Of a stretch of DNA of 64,000 nucleotides, positions 47,472 through 57,175 are shown in pieces (the stretch's first letter is position 1; every line of letters starts with the position of its first letter). The stretch is from NCBI GenBank assembly GCA_001897475.1, contig MKSY01000015.1:1-64000 (forward strand). Direction: 5' to 3'. Source of the stretch: Alphaproteobacteria bacterium 43-37. GTDB lineage: Bacteria; Pseudomonadota; Alphaproteobacteria; 43-37. The notes below the pieces were generated by a model. The model did not search any database. It was not told the origin of the DNA and worked only from the letters and a program-made list of their open reading frames with translations. Both the position numbers and the translations under genes were made by a program.

Positions 47472-48413
47472 ATGACATACTCAAAAGCACATCAATGGTT
47501 TAAAAAGCACAAGAAGCTTAAAGGGATATCATTTAAGAGCTTGGGCAATGATCAAAACCTTCTTAAGCAAACATGTTTGCCAAAACAAAATCTGCCCCAT
47601 TTAAATCCACGCCATGCGCTGATATGGTCATTTGTCACAAAACATAAACTTTCTACCTCCCATTCATTTACCACCCGCCCTTTTTCAAACAATGTAGAGC
47701 CTCACCGTCAATTCTCTGTTGCAGAACCGACTCGAACTCTACACAATCGCCCAATAGATGATTACCCATCAACCCCGAAATCCCCGACCAATTCACCCTC
47801 TATGAGCGGCCTTGATAATATTGCATCTTTGGACGAGTTGCGGCAGGTTATTGAAAATTTTGACGACTGCCCTCTCAAGGCGCTAGCCCGGAAAACCGTT
47901 TTTAGTGACGGCAACCCTAAATCACCTGTCATGTTCATTGGCGAAGCACCTGGAGCAGAAGAGGATGCGCAAGGATTGCCATTTGTGGGCCTAAGCGGAC
48001 AGCTTTTGGATAGAATGATGAATGCCATCGGCTTGGATCGCACAAAAGCATACATAAGCAATATTGTCCCATGGCGCCCACCCGGAAATCGCACTCCCTC
48101 ACCCATTGAAATTGCGCAATGCTTGCCATTTATCCAAAGGCACATTGAGATTGTGAAACCTAGGATTATTGTCTTAGTTGGAGCAACGGCTGTCAAAGCT
48201 CTCCTGCAACGTCAAGACGGCATAATGAAGCTGCGTGGCCAGTGGTTTTCATATGCCACGCCGAAACTAGAATCCCCTATAGCCGCTTTAGCAACTTTCC
48301 ACCCTGCGTACCTACTCCGCTCCCCTGGACAAAAGCGAGAAGCCTGGAAAGATATGTTGATGATCCAGAAGAAGCTTAATTCATTTGAAGAAGAGACCTC
48401 TAGCCATGCCTAA
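47472..48413 (+). CDS. Uracil-DNA glycosylase, family 4-like
   Basis: DNA repair enzyme of 313 aa. The first 115 residues are non-conserved and low-complexity. The glycosylase domain begins near 115 ([20 protein letters not shown]). [20 protein letters not shown] near 155-174 is the catalytic block, then [13 protein letters not shown], and [14 protein letters not shown] is the second active-site motif. Only one Cys is seen at the first Fe-S position, where the founding family has a CxxC pair; many alphaproteobacterial members look alike. No good ribosome site; the true start may be further in. Overlaps rnhB by 8 bases. Confidence 0.88.
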   Translation: MTYSKAHQWFKKHKKLKGISFKSLGNDQNLLKQTCLPKQNLPHLNPRHALIWSFVTKHKLSTSHSFTTRPFSNNVEPHRQFSVAEPTRTLHNRPIDDYPSTPKSPTNSPSMSGLDNIASLDELRQVIENFDDCPLKALARKTVFSDGNPKSPVMFIGEAPGAEEDAQGLPFVGLSGQLLDRMMNAIGLDRTKAYISNIVPWRPPGNRTPSPIEIAQCLPFIQRHIEIVKPRIIVLVGATAVKALLQRQDGIMKLRGQWFSYATPKLESPIAALATFHPAYLLRSPGQKREAWKDMLMIQKKLNSFEEETSSHA

Positions 48414-49032
48414 TCTCTCTTTTCCCAGCTTAGCTTTTGACAAAAAACATGGATCCAAGATCATAGGAATTGATGAGGTGGGGTATGGACCTTGGGCAGG
48501 CCCCGTCGTCACAGCTGCAGTGATGATCTTGGACTCGCGCCCTTTCGAGAATCTGACAATCAATGATTCCAAAAAACTCACAGCGCGACAACGTGAAGAG
48601 ATATTTGCTATTTTGTGCTCTCACCCATCTGTTGTTTATCAAGTTGGTATTTCGCAAGTTGCTGAAATTGATACAATCAATATTCGTGAGGCCACACTCT
48701 TAGCTATGTCCAGGTCGTTAGAGCATCCAGATTTTGCCGAGGCTGAAGCCATTATTGTGGATGGAATTTTACCATTAAAATCCAAGAATTGTGAAGTCAC
48801 CACCATCATCAGTGGTGATACAAAAAGCTATCACATTGCAGCCGCATCTATTATTGCAAAAGTCACCCGCGATCGCATCATGCAAGATTTACACAAACAA
48901 TTTCCTGCTTACATGTGGTCAACGAATGTTGGTTATGGAACCAGAGCTCATGCTGAGGCTCTGGGTAATTTTGGCGTAACCATTCACCACCGCAAGAGCT
49001 ACGCACCTATCCGAAAACTTCTCGGGAAATAA
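48406..49032 (+). CDS. rnhB: Ribonuclease HII
   Basis: Removes ribonucleotides from RNA-DNA hybrids; 208 aa. Catalytic Asp23-Glu24 lie in GIDEVGYGPWAGPVV. NDSKKLTARQREE near 53-65 and a third acidic site in VDGILPL near 116 follow, then SYHIAAASIIAKVTRD. ATG 48406 overlaps the glycosylase stop (ATGCCTAA), a coupled pair. Confidence 0.95.
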   Translation: MPNLSFPSLAFDKKHGSKIIGIDEVGYGPWAGPVVTAAVMILDSRPFENLTINDSKKLTARQREEIFAILCSHPSVVYQVGISQVAEIDTINIREATLLAMSRSLEHPDFAEAEAIIVDGILPLKSKNCEVTTIISGDTKSYHIAAASIIAKVTRDRIMQDLHKQFPAYMWSTNVGYGTRAHAEALGNFGVTIHHRKSYAPIRKLLGK

Positions 49033-49095
49033 ATTTTTCCGCTCTCACTGTATCCTTCTAAAACCTACTACAGGATTTTTGAAGCGTCTTACGGA

Positions 49096-50163
49096 CTATT
49101 TTTCTCGTGGAGGGCGCATACTGGTAAAAACTTTTTTCATAAGGGAAGCCATAGGTCGACGCACATAGCCATCCGGATCCACCCACTCACCATTGTCAGG
49201 ATCCATCAACTCCATAGCATCACAGGCCTTCTTCTCTACGATAGCCATATTCAAGGTAAAATGCGAGAAAACATGTTGAATGTGCTTTCTGGGCCGCTCT
49301 TTGGCCACAGAATCTAACGATGCAACCTGCTGTCGCGCCAGAGCGACACTAAACCCTGTGTGAGGCAACTCCCACAAATTTGCCAACATTCCGCCTTGCG
49401 AGCGCTTTTGTATCCATACTTTGCCCTCAGAGTTTTGAATCCAAAAAGCCGTGGATAAACAAACAGGCCTAACAGGTTTTGCGGCACGCATTGGAAAAAG
49501 ATGTACCTGCCCTTGATGGTAAGCAAAGCAGCCTTCTTGCCAAGGGCATTCGTTGCATAATGGTTTAGACGATCGGCAGATGGTGGCCCCTAAATCCATG
49601 ATCGCTGAGGCATAATCACCCGCCCTAACAGCTGGCGTAAGATCCTGAGCAATTTTCATAATTTCCTGTTTACCTGCGGGCATGGGTTTTGCAACACCAA
49701 ACACGCGAGATAATACTCGAATGACATTCCCATCAACAATCGCTGCCGGTTCATCAAAAGCAATGCTCGCTACAGCAGCAGCTGTATATGGCCCAAAACC
49801 TGGAAGATTCTTGAGTTTTTCATAACAATTTGGGATTACACCATTTTGTTCTTTCATAATCATAAAAACGGCTTTTAGCAGGTTTTTTGCACGCGCATAA
49901 TATCCCAAACCTTGCCAAATCGTTAGGAGCACTTCTTCTGAAGCAGAAGAAAACGCCTCCAATGTGGGCCATTTTTCCATAAAATTAATGAAATATGGAA
50001 TCACAGTTTTAACAGTTGTTTGTTGCAACATAAACTCGCTGACCATAACTTTGTATGGGTCTTGCGGATTCAACCTCCATGGAAGCACGCGACCATTTTT
50101 ATCGAACCACTTGAGTAGATGATTGGCATAATCAAATGCCTGTAGTACCTTAAGGTCGCGCAT
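49096..50163 (-). CDS. mutY: A/G-specific adenine glycosylase MutY
   Basis: Removes A opposite 8-oxoG; 355 aa. VMVSEFMLQQTTVKTVIPYF near 40-59 carries the catalytic Glu, LKNLPGFGPYTAAAVASIAF is the helix-hairpin-helix and VDGNVIRVLSRVF carries the catalytic Asp. The 4Fe-4S cluster is C-x6-C-x2-C-x5-C (CRSSKPLCNECPWQEGC). The C-terminal NUDIX-like domain recognises 8-oxoG. ATG 50163 is the third possible Met and gives a usual N-terminus. Divergent from the DUF721 gene. Confidence 0.95.
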   Translation of the reverse strand: MRDLKVLQAFDYANHLLKWFDKNGRVLPWRLNPQDPYKVMVSEFMLQQTTVKTVIPYFINFMEKWPTLEAFSSASEEVLLTIWQGLGYYARAKNLLKAVFMIMKEQNGVIPNCYEKLKNLPGFGPYTAAAVASIAFDEPAAIVDGNVIRVLSRVFGVAKPMPAGKQEIMKIAQDLTPAVRAGDYASAIMDLGATICRSSKPLCNECPWQEGCFAYHQGQVHLFPMRAAKPVRPVCLSTAFWIQNSEGKVWIQKRSQGGMLANLWELPHTGFSVALARQQVASLDSVAKERPRKHIQHVFSHFTLNMAIVEKKACDAMELMDPDNGEWVDPDGYVRRPMASLMKKVFTSMRPPREK

Positions 50164-50195
50164 TGTTTTTCCCATGAACATATAAGTGATTTTGC

Positions 50196-50690
50196 ATGAT
50201 GAATAAGAATAAACAAAATCTCAAGAGAAACAAACAAACCAAGTCCATAGCAGCTTTGGTATCAGAAGTTTCAAAACCACTTTTAAAGAAAAAACAAGTT
50301 GAGGTCATGCGACTTTTACTTGAATGGCCGAATATTGTTGGAAGCGAATATTCACAAAACAGCGCCCCAGAAAAAATCTTTTTTAACACTAACAATGGTG
50401 GGCGCGGCAATGGCGTTTTGACACTTGCAATCAACGAGCGCTATGCTTTTGAATACCAACATTTGACACCCGTTATCATTGAAAGAGTTAACCAGTTCTT
50501 TGGGTTTAAAGCCATTGAACGTATTATTTTAAAAAAATCTTCCACCATCAATACGTCACCCCCAACATTTTCTCCTCCTGCCCAACCCCCTTCTAAAGAA
50601 TGGATAGCGTCCATTGAGGAAACAATTCGCGATCTTCCCACTGACCTTAAAGATACTCTGCGGCAAATTGGCATCCATCTTAAACGGTAA
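50196..50690 (+). CDS. DUF721 (DciA-like) protein
   Basis: Small 164-aa protein of the DUF721 family, related to DciA, the ancestral loader of replicative helicase. LLLEWPNIVGSEYSQNSAPE near 41-60 is the family core, then NGVLTLAINERYAFEYQHLT (20). The C-terminus is a Pro-rich linker and a short helix. In alphaproteobacteria it typically lies divergent from mutY, as here. Start uncertain; two ATGs in tandem. Confidence 0.85.
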   Translation: MMNKNKQNLKRNKQTKSIAALVSEVSKPLLKKKQVEVMRLLLEWPNIVGSEYSQNSAPEKIFFNTNNGGRGNGVLTLAINERYAFEYQHLTPVIIERVNQFFGFKAIERIILKKSSTINTSPPTFSPPAQPPSKEWIASIEETIRDLPTDLKDTLRQIGIHLKR

Positions 50691-50784
50691 AATGAATATC
50701 AATACTTACAGTTTCAAGTAGCCAATTTATTATTTATCAAATTGCACTTACGTGGTACAAAAGAATCAGAGAGTGAAGGGTTTT

Positions 50785-50934
50785 ATGTTTTTCTATGATC
50801 GATTGAAAATTTCAGCTCGTCTGCCTTTTAAAAACCTGTACCGTCTGGGGTTTTGGCTCCTTCATTGTGCTACACATTGCTCTTTAAAAACGGATCCTAA
50901 AGAGTTACGATTTTTAGTGCGTTGTAGAGCTTAA
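50785..50934 (+). CDS. Possible short ORF before the Bcr-type transporter
   Basis: About 49 codons, beginning MFFYDRLKISARL, with GAAGGG 5 bases upstream, and ending 1 base before the next gene. It has no recognisable similarity and may be a leader ORF or chance. The larger in-frame start at 50752 has no ribosome site. Confidence 0.25.
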   Translation: MFFYDRLKISARLPFKNLYRLGFWLLHCATHCSLKTDPKELRFLVRCRA

Positions 50935-50935
50935 C

Positions 50936-52123
50936 ATGCCTTTGCATTACTTACCTTGGCTTGTGGGAACTATCGTCGCAATAAGTGAGATGTCCACAGA
51001 TCTTTTGATCCCCGGACTTCCATTAATCAGCAATTATTTTCAAACTAATGAAAGCGCCACATCACTTATTGTCAGCGCAAATCTTATAGGGCTTGCCACC
51101 TCAGGATTAATATATGGCCCCTTATCTGACTATTTTGGACGACGAAAAGTTATTCTGATTAGCTACACAATTTTCTGCATCGCCACAATTATCTGTAGCT
51201 TTTCCCTTACCTTTCATCAGCTTATTCTTTTTCGTCTTATCCAAGGTCTCGGCGCAGGCGCAGCTATGATAGTTGGCTTAGGAACAATTCGCGATTGCTA
51301 TCAGGGCGCTGAGTGCGCCAGACGCATCACACAAATTGAAATGGTTATCACTTTTTCACCTGCCATAGCCCCTATCATTGGCAGCTTCCTGGTCGCTCTC
51401 ATTTCATGGCGAGCGCCGTTTTGGTTTTTAACCGTTGCAGGATGCCTTGGCTTAACCTTGATACTTCGGTATTATCCCGAAACAAACGAGAAAATTCACC
51501 GCCGCACATTCGCATTTTCCTCGCTTCTCAAAGGCTACATTCACCTTTTAAAACGCCCAAAGTATATCGGCTATGGCCTCATAAATGTATTATGCACATC
51601 ATGGCTTTGGTCTGAATATTCTATTATTCCCTTTGTGCTTATAGAAACATACCATATCTCAATTCAACACTTTGGCTACTTTGTCTTTATTAACCTGCTA
51701 GCCTATTTCTGCGGAACAATTGTTAGCCAGCTATTAGTTGACAGGCTTGGCATTAGCCGCCTACTCATTACCGGCATATACATAGTAACATTAGACACCC
51801 TGCTCTTTGGGCTTGTTATGTATTATTTTTCGCCGCCAGCCATCATTGTATCCTTAATTAAGCTACCGGCTCAATTTGGTGCCGCACTTATTGTGGGAAA
51901 TGCCATGACCAAGGCCCTTGAAAATGCTGGCCATGAATCTGGCACAGGAGTTGCCTTGATCACTTGCTCACAATTTTTGTTTGGAGCGCTTTACATAAAT
52001 CAATCTAGCCATTTTATGAATGGCACACTATGGCCGCTTATTTCCTGCATGGCCATTAGTAATATTCTTTCTATTATTTCTTATTATTTTATATGGTACG
52101 TATCATTTAAGCAAAAGGCTTAA
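50936..52123 (+). CDS. Bcr/CflA-type MFS drug efflux protein
   Basis: Twelve-helix antiporter, 395 aa. DLLIPGLPLISNYF near 22-35, YGPLSDYFGRRKVILISYT (19) near 61-79, RLIQGLGAGAAM near 101-112 and ITFSPAIAPIIGSFLV near 140-155 are Bcr/CflA hallmarks. Drug or metabolite specificity unknown. It shares no special similarity with the 12748/14227 pair. The ATG follows the short ORF directly. Confidence 0.88.
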   Translation: MPLHYLPWLVGTIVAISEMSTDLLIPGLPLISNYFQTNESATSLIVSANLIGLATSGLIYGPLSDYFGRRKVILISYTIFCIATIICSFSLTFHQLILFRLIQGLGAGAAMIVGLGTIRDCYQGAECARRITQIEMVITFSPAIAPIIGSFLVALISWRAPFWFLTVAGCLGLTLILRYYPETNEKIHRRTFAFSSLLKGYIHLLKRPKYIGYGLINVLCTSWLWSEYSIIPFVLIETYHISIQHFGYFVFINLLAYFCGTIVSQLLVDRLGISRLLITGIYIVTLDTLLFGLVMYYFSPPAIIVSLIKLPAQFGAALIVGNAMTKALENAGHESGTGVALITCSQFLFGALYINQSSHFMNGTLWPLISCMAISNILSIISYYFIWYVSFKQKA

Positions 52124-52142
52124 ATTTGCTTTTTAAGCAAAT
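52124..52142. repeat. 8-bp inverted repeat after the Bcr-type gene
   Basis: ATTTGCTT and AAGCAAAT around TTT, immediately after the stop codon. No U run follows, so a weak terminator at best. Confidence 0.4.
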
Positions 52143-52296
52143 AAACAATTATCACAGATAAGCCGCCTCTTTACTAAAAAAACAAAGAAATATATTGACT
52201 AATTAATTTATCAATTAATAATGAGGAATGGATTATAAATAAATAAAATTTTGCCAATGATAATTAATTGGTCAATACTACTCAATGGAGGATCAA

Positions 52297-52653
52297 ATGA
52301 CAAATCAAACAATTACGAGAGCTTCAATTGTTAAAATCGCTTCTGACAAAACAGGCCTTTCAAAACATTTATCATCTCAGATGTTTGAAACAATGCTTGA
52401 TATGATTATTAGCGAGCTATGCGATGAACAATCCGTTAAATTATCTACGTTTGGATCATTTATTGTTCGTCGGAAAAAACAACGTATGGGACGAAATCCT
52501 AAAACGGGGATTGATGCCGTTATCAACGCGCGGAAAGTAATTTCATTCCGCCCCTCTCATATTTTGCGGATGCATACAAATATCAGCACCGCCAACAGCT
52601 CAAACAACAAATCAAAAACCAGCAGAGAAAGAACAGTTCAAACACGCGCATAG
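52297..52653 (+). CDS. ihfA: Integration host factor alpha-like DNA-binding protein
   Basis: HU/IHF-family protein, 118 aa. VKLSTFGSFIVRRKKQRMGR (20) near 46-65 and GRNPKTG near 64-70 form the DNA-binding arm, and ARKVISFRPSHILR near 80-93 is the IHF-alpha style end. About 25 extra residues, rich in Ser/Asn/Lys/Arg, extend the C-terminus. ATG 52297 follows GGAGG. Likely partner of the IHF-beta protein at 26092, or a divergent HU. Confidence 0.85.
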   Translation: MTNQTITRASIVKIASDKTGLSKHLSSQMFETMLDMIISELCDEQSVKLSTFGSFIVRRKKQRMGRNPKTGIDAVINARKVISFRPSHILRMHTNISTANSSNNKSKTSRERTVQTRA

Positions 52654-52861
52654 CAAGGAATTTCCAACACTTTATTTAAAATTGATGATATTTTAAACTT
52701 TTCTTGTCTGCAATAAAATTATATGCTAACAATCTGCACAATAATTAAACGCAAAAATGCGGCCACGTATAAAAATATACGCATAGCAATATGCATATAG
52801 ACACAGTTGTTCCCGAAACATCGGGCTGATTTGTATTAACCAAATGCAGCAAGGAATAACT
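52654..52861. other. Spacer with short palindromes
   Basis: About 210 bases, AT-rich. CGTATA/TATACG and GCAT/ATGC small palindromes cluster at 52760-52800. No gene is seen; it holds the promoter of the 52862 pair, not resolved. Confidence 0.4.
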
Positions 52862-53377
52862 ATGGATAGTTGTAATTTTAACGAAACGATCAAAACCAAG
52901 ACAGCCTTAGGCACAAAGACGAAGAGAGAAAAAAGGGATTGGAGACTCAAAGATATTGAAAAGTTAAAACTGCTGGCTCAAGAGCATCTTGGCATCAAAG
53001 AAATCGCCAAGAAAATGGGGCGCAGCATGTGCTCTATCAACAATGCATTAGATCGCTTTAATGCCCGCCAACCTAGGATTTCTCATGCAAAACCCCAAGG
53101 TTCGCCCAAACGCCATTACACCATAGATAAATCACGCCCACAAGCTCTATGGACGTTACCACGCATAGCAAAACTTAGCTCAGTCATATACTGGCTTCAG
53201 CAAAAAAAGTTTTGCATCATCCCAACCCATTTCACCCAATCAACAAGCCTTGGCCATCGCTTATTTTATATAAACAATCACTTGGTCCCCGCTTATCGTT
53301 TAGTGGCAATGGCAAATGAAATGCGAAGAGAAGCAAATGAGCCAATCTTTCACGTTGAAAACATAACCCAGGAGTGA
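52862..53377 (+). CDS. Unrecognised HTH-bearing protein
   Basis: Unknown 171-aa basic protein. About residues 24-65 look like a helix-turn-helix or SANT-like unit: DWRLKDIEKLKLLAQEHLGI (20) then KEIAKKMGRSMCSINNAL. The pattern recalls the GcrA N-terminal domain, but the rest does not match what I know. A middle basic region and a C-terminal YRLVAMANEMRREANEP follow. ATG 52862 has AAGGAA upstream. Tandem with the next unknown gene and next to IHF-alpha. Confidence 0.65.
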   Translation: MDSCNFNETIKTKTALGTKTKREKRDWRLKDIEKLKLLAQEHLGIKEIAKKMGRSMCSINNALDRFNARQPRISHAKPQGSPKRHYTIDKSRPQALWTLPRIAKLSSVIYWLQQKKFCIIPTHFTQSTSLGHRLFYINNHLVPAYRLVAMANEMRREANEPIFHVENITQE

Positions 53378-53382
53378 AAAAC

Positions 53383-53814
53383 ATGAAAACATACTCTCAC
53401 GGGAAATCCAGCCCTATAAACTTTTTAACTCAGACAATCAAATTAAGTCGCAAAGAGAAGAAAGCCATCGGTTTTGTCTTATCATTACCCAAACTGGCGC
53501 AAAAGATAATCGGAGCTCCCATGATAGCGCAGACCATTTGGAAGTCAAAAATTTGTATATCACATGAAAATGGACCAAACCCCATGGATCACCCAGAAAG
53601 TATTTGGATCACACAATGTTGGAAAAATGTTATTCCATTTTTCCCAGCTGAAGTAATCCAAGCCATAAAAAAGTCATCTCAAGTGGCTAACAATTTTTAC
53701 AATGGAGGTGTTCACAGCACTATTGCTCATCATGCCCAAGCAATTGTGAACTTTTATAATTATGCACAAAAAATGAGGAAGGAAATGAACATGAATCACA
53801 AGAACCCATCATAA
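53383..53814 (+). CDS. Unrecognised protein, partner of the HTH gene
   Basis: Unknown 143-aa soluble protein, basic N-terminus (SRKEKKAIGFVLSLPKLAQK near 27-46), no signal or membrane segment. AGGAG lies 9 bases before ATG 53383 and inside the end of the upstream gene, so the pair is probably one transcript. The 3' end faces glmS, with two bases between the stop codons. Confidence 0.6.
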   Translation: MKTYSHGKSSPINFLTQTIKLSRKEKKAIGFVLSLPKLAQKIIGAPMIAQTIWKSKICISHENGPNPMDHPESIWITQCWKNVIPFFPAEVIQAIKKSSQVANNFYNGGVHSTIAHHAQAIVNFYNYAQKMRKEMNMNHKNPS

Positions 53815-53816
53815 GG

Positions 53817-55658
53817 CTATTCAACCGTAACGGATTTAGCTAAGTTACGCGGCTGATCAACATCAGTACCTTTAAGCAAAGCCGTGTAATATGCCATCAA
53901 TTGCATTGGAATCGCGCAAAGCAAAGGTGACGAGAATGTACCAGCAGTGGACACTTCAAAAAGTGTAAATTGCTGCTGCCCCATTCTCTCCACCGCGCTT
54001 TTCCCCTGCTTATCCGTCACGAGGATGACTTTTGCCCCTCGAGCCGCAACTTCAAATGCATTAGAAATGGTTTTATCAAAAAGCGGACCAAAGGGAGCCA
54101 ACACAATCACTGGCACGTCTTGGTCAATCAAAGCAATGGGACCATGCTTGAGTTCGCCTGCTGGAAAGCCTTCGGCATGGATGTAGGATAGCTCTTTCAA
54201 CTTGAGCGCCCCTTCCAAAGCAATTGGGTAATGAGCACCACGGCCAATATAAAGGATGTCACGCGCATGCACTAAGTATGCCTGAGCCAGTTGCTGTAGC
54301 TCTTCTTTGTGATGCAACTGATCTTGGATTTGACTGGGAATGTGGGTTAACTCTTCCACAAATTGCTGGCCCTGCTCTAAGGTGACTGAGCCATGTTGCA
54401 GCGCTATGAAAACGGTGAACGCCGCCAGAACGACAAGCTGGCAGGTAAACGCCTTTGTGGAAGCAACGCCGATTTCCGCCCCTGCATCTGTCAGAATAAC
54501 AGCGTCAGCAAGTCGAGCCATAGAACTGGTAGCCACATTAACAACAGCGATGCAGAACTGGCCATTTTCTTTCGCGTGGGTCATCGCTGCGAGAGTATCG
54601 GCTGTTTCCCCTGATTGAGAGATGAACACAGCCACTCCCCCATTCACAAAGGGTGTACGCCGATAACGGAATTCAGAAGCAATGTCCACATTAACATGAA
54701 TATCGGTTAACGATTCCAACCAATATTTAGCAACCATTGCAGCCAAATAGGAAGTGCCACATGCGATAATATTTAGCCTCTGGAAAGGCTCTATACGCGG
54801 TAAATTTAAGCCGCTAAAATCAGGCAATCTCGAATGCGGATCCAAGCAATTGGATAGCGTTTGACCAACAACCGATGGCTGTTCGAAAATTTCTTTTAAC
54901 ATAAAGTGGGCAAATCCATCTTTAGCTAAACTCATGTTGTTTGCCGCAATGAGTGTTTTTGCCCTCTCGACCGGTTCACTCTGTGCATTGAATATTTGGT
55001 ATGAATTATCCCTTAGGATAACCCAGTCACCCTCCTCCAAATACACCATCTGATCAGTAAATGGCGCCAGACCAAGCGCATCGGAGCCAAGGTACATTTC
55101 AGTGTCGCCTAAGCCCACAGCTAAAGGGCTTCCTTTGCGCGCACCAATAATGAGCTCCTCTCCTTGAAACAGGACAGCAATCCCAAATGCACCTTCAAGA
55201 TGGGCTAAAGTCTCCTTCATGGCTTGCTCAGGACGCATTCCCTGATCCAAAAAATCCGTAATAAGATGGACGATAGATTCCGTATCTGTCTGGCTTGAAA
55301 ATACATGATCTTTTTGCTCAAGCTCCCGACGAAGCTCGGCAAAATTTTCGATAATCCCATTATGAACAACAGCAACCCTGCCATTAGAGTGAGGATGTGC
55401 ATTATCTTCTACAGCCGCACCATGGGTTGCCCAACGAGTGTGGCCAATCCCAATTTTACCAGTTAGCGGCAATTGCTCCACTAAGGCCTGCAAGCTGGCT
55501 ATTTTCCCCACGGCCCTTCTGACATCAATAGTGCCTTCAGGCGTAATGGTTGCCACACCAGAAGAATCGTAGCCCCTATATTCCAGTCGTTTGAGACCGC
55601 TAATAATGCGCTCACTGACCGGTTGATTTTGACTAATAATGGCAATAATTCCGCACAT
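53817..55658 (-). CDS. glmS: Glucosamine-6-phosphate synthase
   Basis: Makes glucosamine-6-phosphate from fructose-6-phosphate and glutamine, first step to UDP-GlcNAc; 613 aa. The N-terminal amidotransferase begins MCGIIAII, so Cys2 is exposed after Met removal; GIGHTRWATHG and RNGIIEN-type motifs follow. The C-terminal two SIS domains include ACGTSYLAAMVAKYW, SQSGETADTLAA and LPRNLAKSVTVE-like ending. 4 bases after glmU on the same strand. Confidence 0.97.
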   Translation of the reverse strand: MCGIIAIISQNQPVSERIISGLKRLEYRGYDSSGVATITPEGTIDVRRAVGKIASLQALVEQLPLTGKIGIGHTRWATHGAAVEDNAHPHSNGRVAVVHNGIIENFAELRRELEQKDHVFSSQTDTESIVHLITDFLDQGMRPEQAMKETLAHLEGAFGIAVLFQGEELIIGARKGSPLAVGLGDTEMYLGSDALGLAPFTDQMVYLEEGDWVILRDNSYQIFNAQSEPVERAKTLIAANNMSLAKDGFAHFMLKEIFEQPSVVGQTLSNCLDPHSRLPDFSGLNLPRIEPFQRLNIIACGTSYLAAMVAKYWLESLTDIHVNVDIASEFRYRRTPFVNGGVAVFISQSGETADTLAAMTHAKENGQFCIAVVNVATSSMARLADAVILTDAGAEIGVASTKAFTCQLVVLAAFTVFIALQHGSVTLEQGQQFVEELTHIPSQIQDQLHHKEELQQLAQAYLVHARDILYIGRGAHYPIALEGALKLKELSYIHAEGFPAGELKHGPIALIDQDVPVIVLAPFGPLFDKTISNAFEVAARGAKVILVTDKQGKSAVERMGQQQFTLFEVSTAGTFSSPLLCAIPMQLMAYYTALLKGTDVDQPRNLAKSVTVE

Positions 55659-55662
55659 GATT

Positions 55663-57039
55663 TTACTCTTTCACTAATCCTAATTTCTTTTGGCGACGCT
55701 TTGATGCTCTACGCCGAAAAGTTGCCGCGTAACCTTCACGAACCATTTGACTCGAACGAGCAAAGGCCAATGCATCTTCTGGAACATCCCGCGTAATCAC
55801 ACTACCTGCGGCAACGATCGACTGAGCCCCAATTGTAACAGGTGCAACTAAGGTTGAGTGAGAACCTACAAATGCACCTTCACCGATGGTGGTTGGAAAC
55901 TTTTCAAAACCGTTATAATTGCAGGTAATGGTCCCGGCTCCTATAGCAGCATTGACTCCAACAGTTGCATCCCCAATATAACTTAAGTGATCGACATGAG
56001 ATCCACATGCCAGAACAGAATTTTTAATTTCAACGAAATTGCCCACACGGGATCCAGATTTCAGTGTCGCACCAGGCCTCAGGTGAGCACATGGGCCAAT
56101 TTTTACATTATCTTCAACAACACACTGCTGCAAAAATGAGAATGAACGGATAAGCGCATTCTGGCCCACCTTCACCCCTGCTCCCAAAAACACATTCGGG
56201 TAAATCACCGTATCCTGCCCAATGACAGTGTCGAAACTAAGATAAACTGATTCAGGGGCTAACAACGTTACACCGGACAACATCAATGCTTTACGCCACC
56301 TGGTTTGTAAAACCCCCTCAGCCCAAGCCAGCTGTGTGCGATCATTAACCCCGACAAACTCTTCCTCGGCCCCCAGAATAAAGTGCGCAGGAGCACCACG
56401 CTGATGAACAAGCTCAACAACATCTGTCAAATACACCTCGCCAGATTGCGGGTTGGGCTTAACGGCATTCAGCAACCCTTTCAACAGCGGCATATTTGCT
56501 ATTAAAACACCCGTATTACACAACGTAATGGTAAGCTCCTCAGGAGTAGCCACTGCCGCTTCTACAATTGCGGTAACTTCCTGACCACACACGACAAGCC
56601 GACCATAAGAAGCTGGGTTTTGCAGATCCATTGCATACAAAGCCAAGCCAGGCTGGGATATATTTTTATGAAACTCGCAAAGCTTACTCAAAGTCTTCCC
56701 AGTTAAAGCTGGTGTATCACCGCATAAAATGAGGACACTTTCAATGTTTTCACCAATGTGGTCTAACGATACCTTGACAGCATCACCAGTCCCTTTAGCC
56801 TGAGTTTGAATAGCAAGTTTCAAGTTAACCCCATTAGAGGCCATATCTTGAAGATAAGCTTCAATTTCAAGCGCCTCAGGAGGAATAACGACAACAATTT
56901 CTGACGGGTTCAAAGCAGTGGCAGCACTCAGGACATGCCCAATCATTGGTAGACCACCAATTGGGTGCAAAATCTTAGGCAAGGATGACTTCATCCTCGT
57001 CCCTTTACCAGCCGCCAAAATCACCACAGCCAATGTCAT
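55663..57039 (-). CDS. glmU: Bifunctional GlmU, GlcNAc-1-P uridylyltransferase/acetyltransferase
   Basis: Last two steps to UDP-GlcNAc; 458 aa. The N-terminal pyrophosphorylase has ILAAGKGTRMKS near 7-18 and a GDTPALT motif near 106-112. The C-terminal left-handed beta-helix shows repeated hexapeptides (ALIRSFSFLQQCVVEDNVKI, 20, then IGPCAHLRPGATLK) and the acetyltransferase site in GAGTITCNYNGFEKFPT. Head of the glmU-glmS operon. Confidence 0.97.
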   Translation of the reverse strand: MTLAVVILAAGKGTRMKSSLPKILHPIGGLPMIGHVLSAATALNPSEIVVVIPPEALEIEAYLQDMASNGVNLKLAIQTQAKGTGDAVKVSLDHIGENIESVLILCGDTPALTGKTLSKLCEFHKNISQPGLALYAMDLQNPASYGRLVVCGQEVTAIVEAAVATPEELTITLCNTGVLIANMPLLKGLLNAVKPNPQSGEVYLTDVVELVHQRGAPAHFILGAEEEFVGVNDRTQLAWAEGVLQTRWRKALMLSGVTLLAPESVYLSFDTVIGQDTVIYPNVFLGAGVKVGQNALIRSFSFLQQCVVEDNVKIGPCAHLRPGATLKSGSRVGNFVEIKNSVLACGSHVDHLSYIGDATVGVNAAIGAGTITCNYNGFEKFPTTIGEGAFVGSHSTLVAPVTIGAQSIVAAGSVITRDVPEDALAFARSSQMVREGYAATFRRRASKRRQKKLGLVKE

Positions 57040-57175
57040 TGATGCACCCTTTTATCCTTCATCCTAAACGTTATACGTAAGTTTGCTATAAGAACAACTG
57101 CTTTTTCTTGTTTTTTTCAATAAGCCAAGTATAACTGCAACGTGAACTTCATTTATTTTGCAAAAAGGTGTGAGC

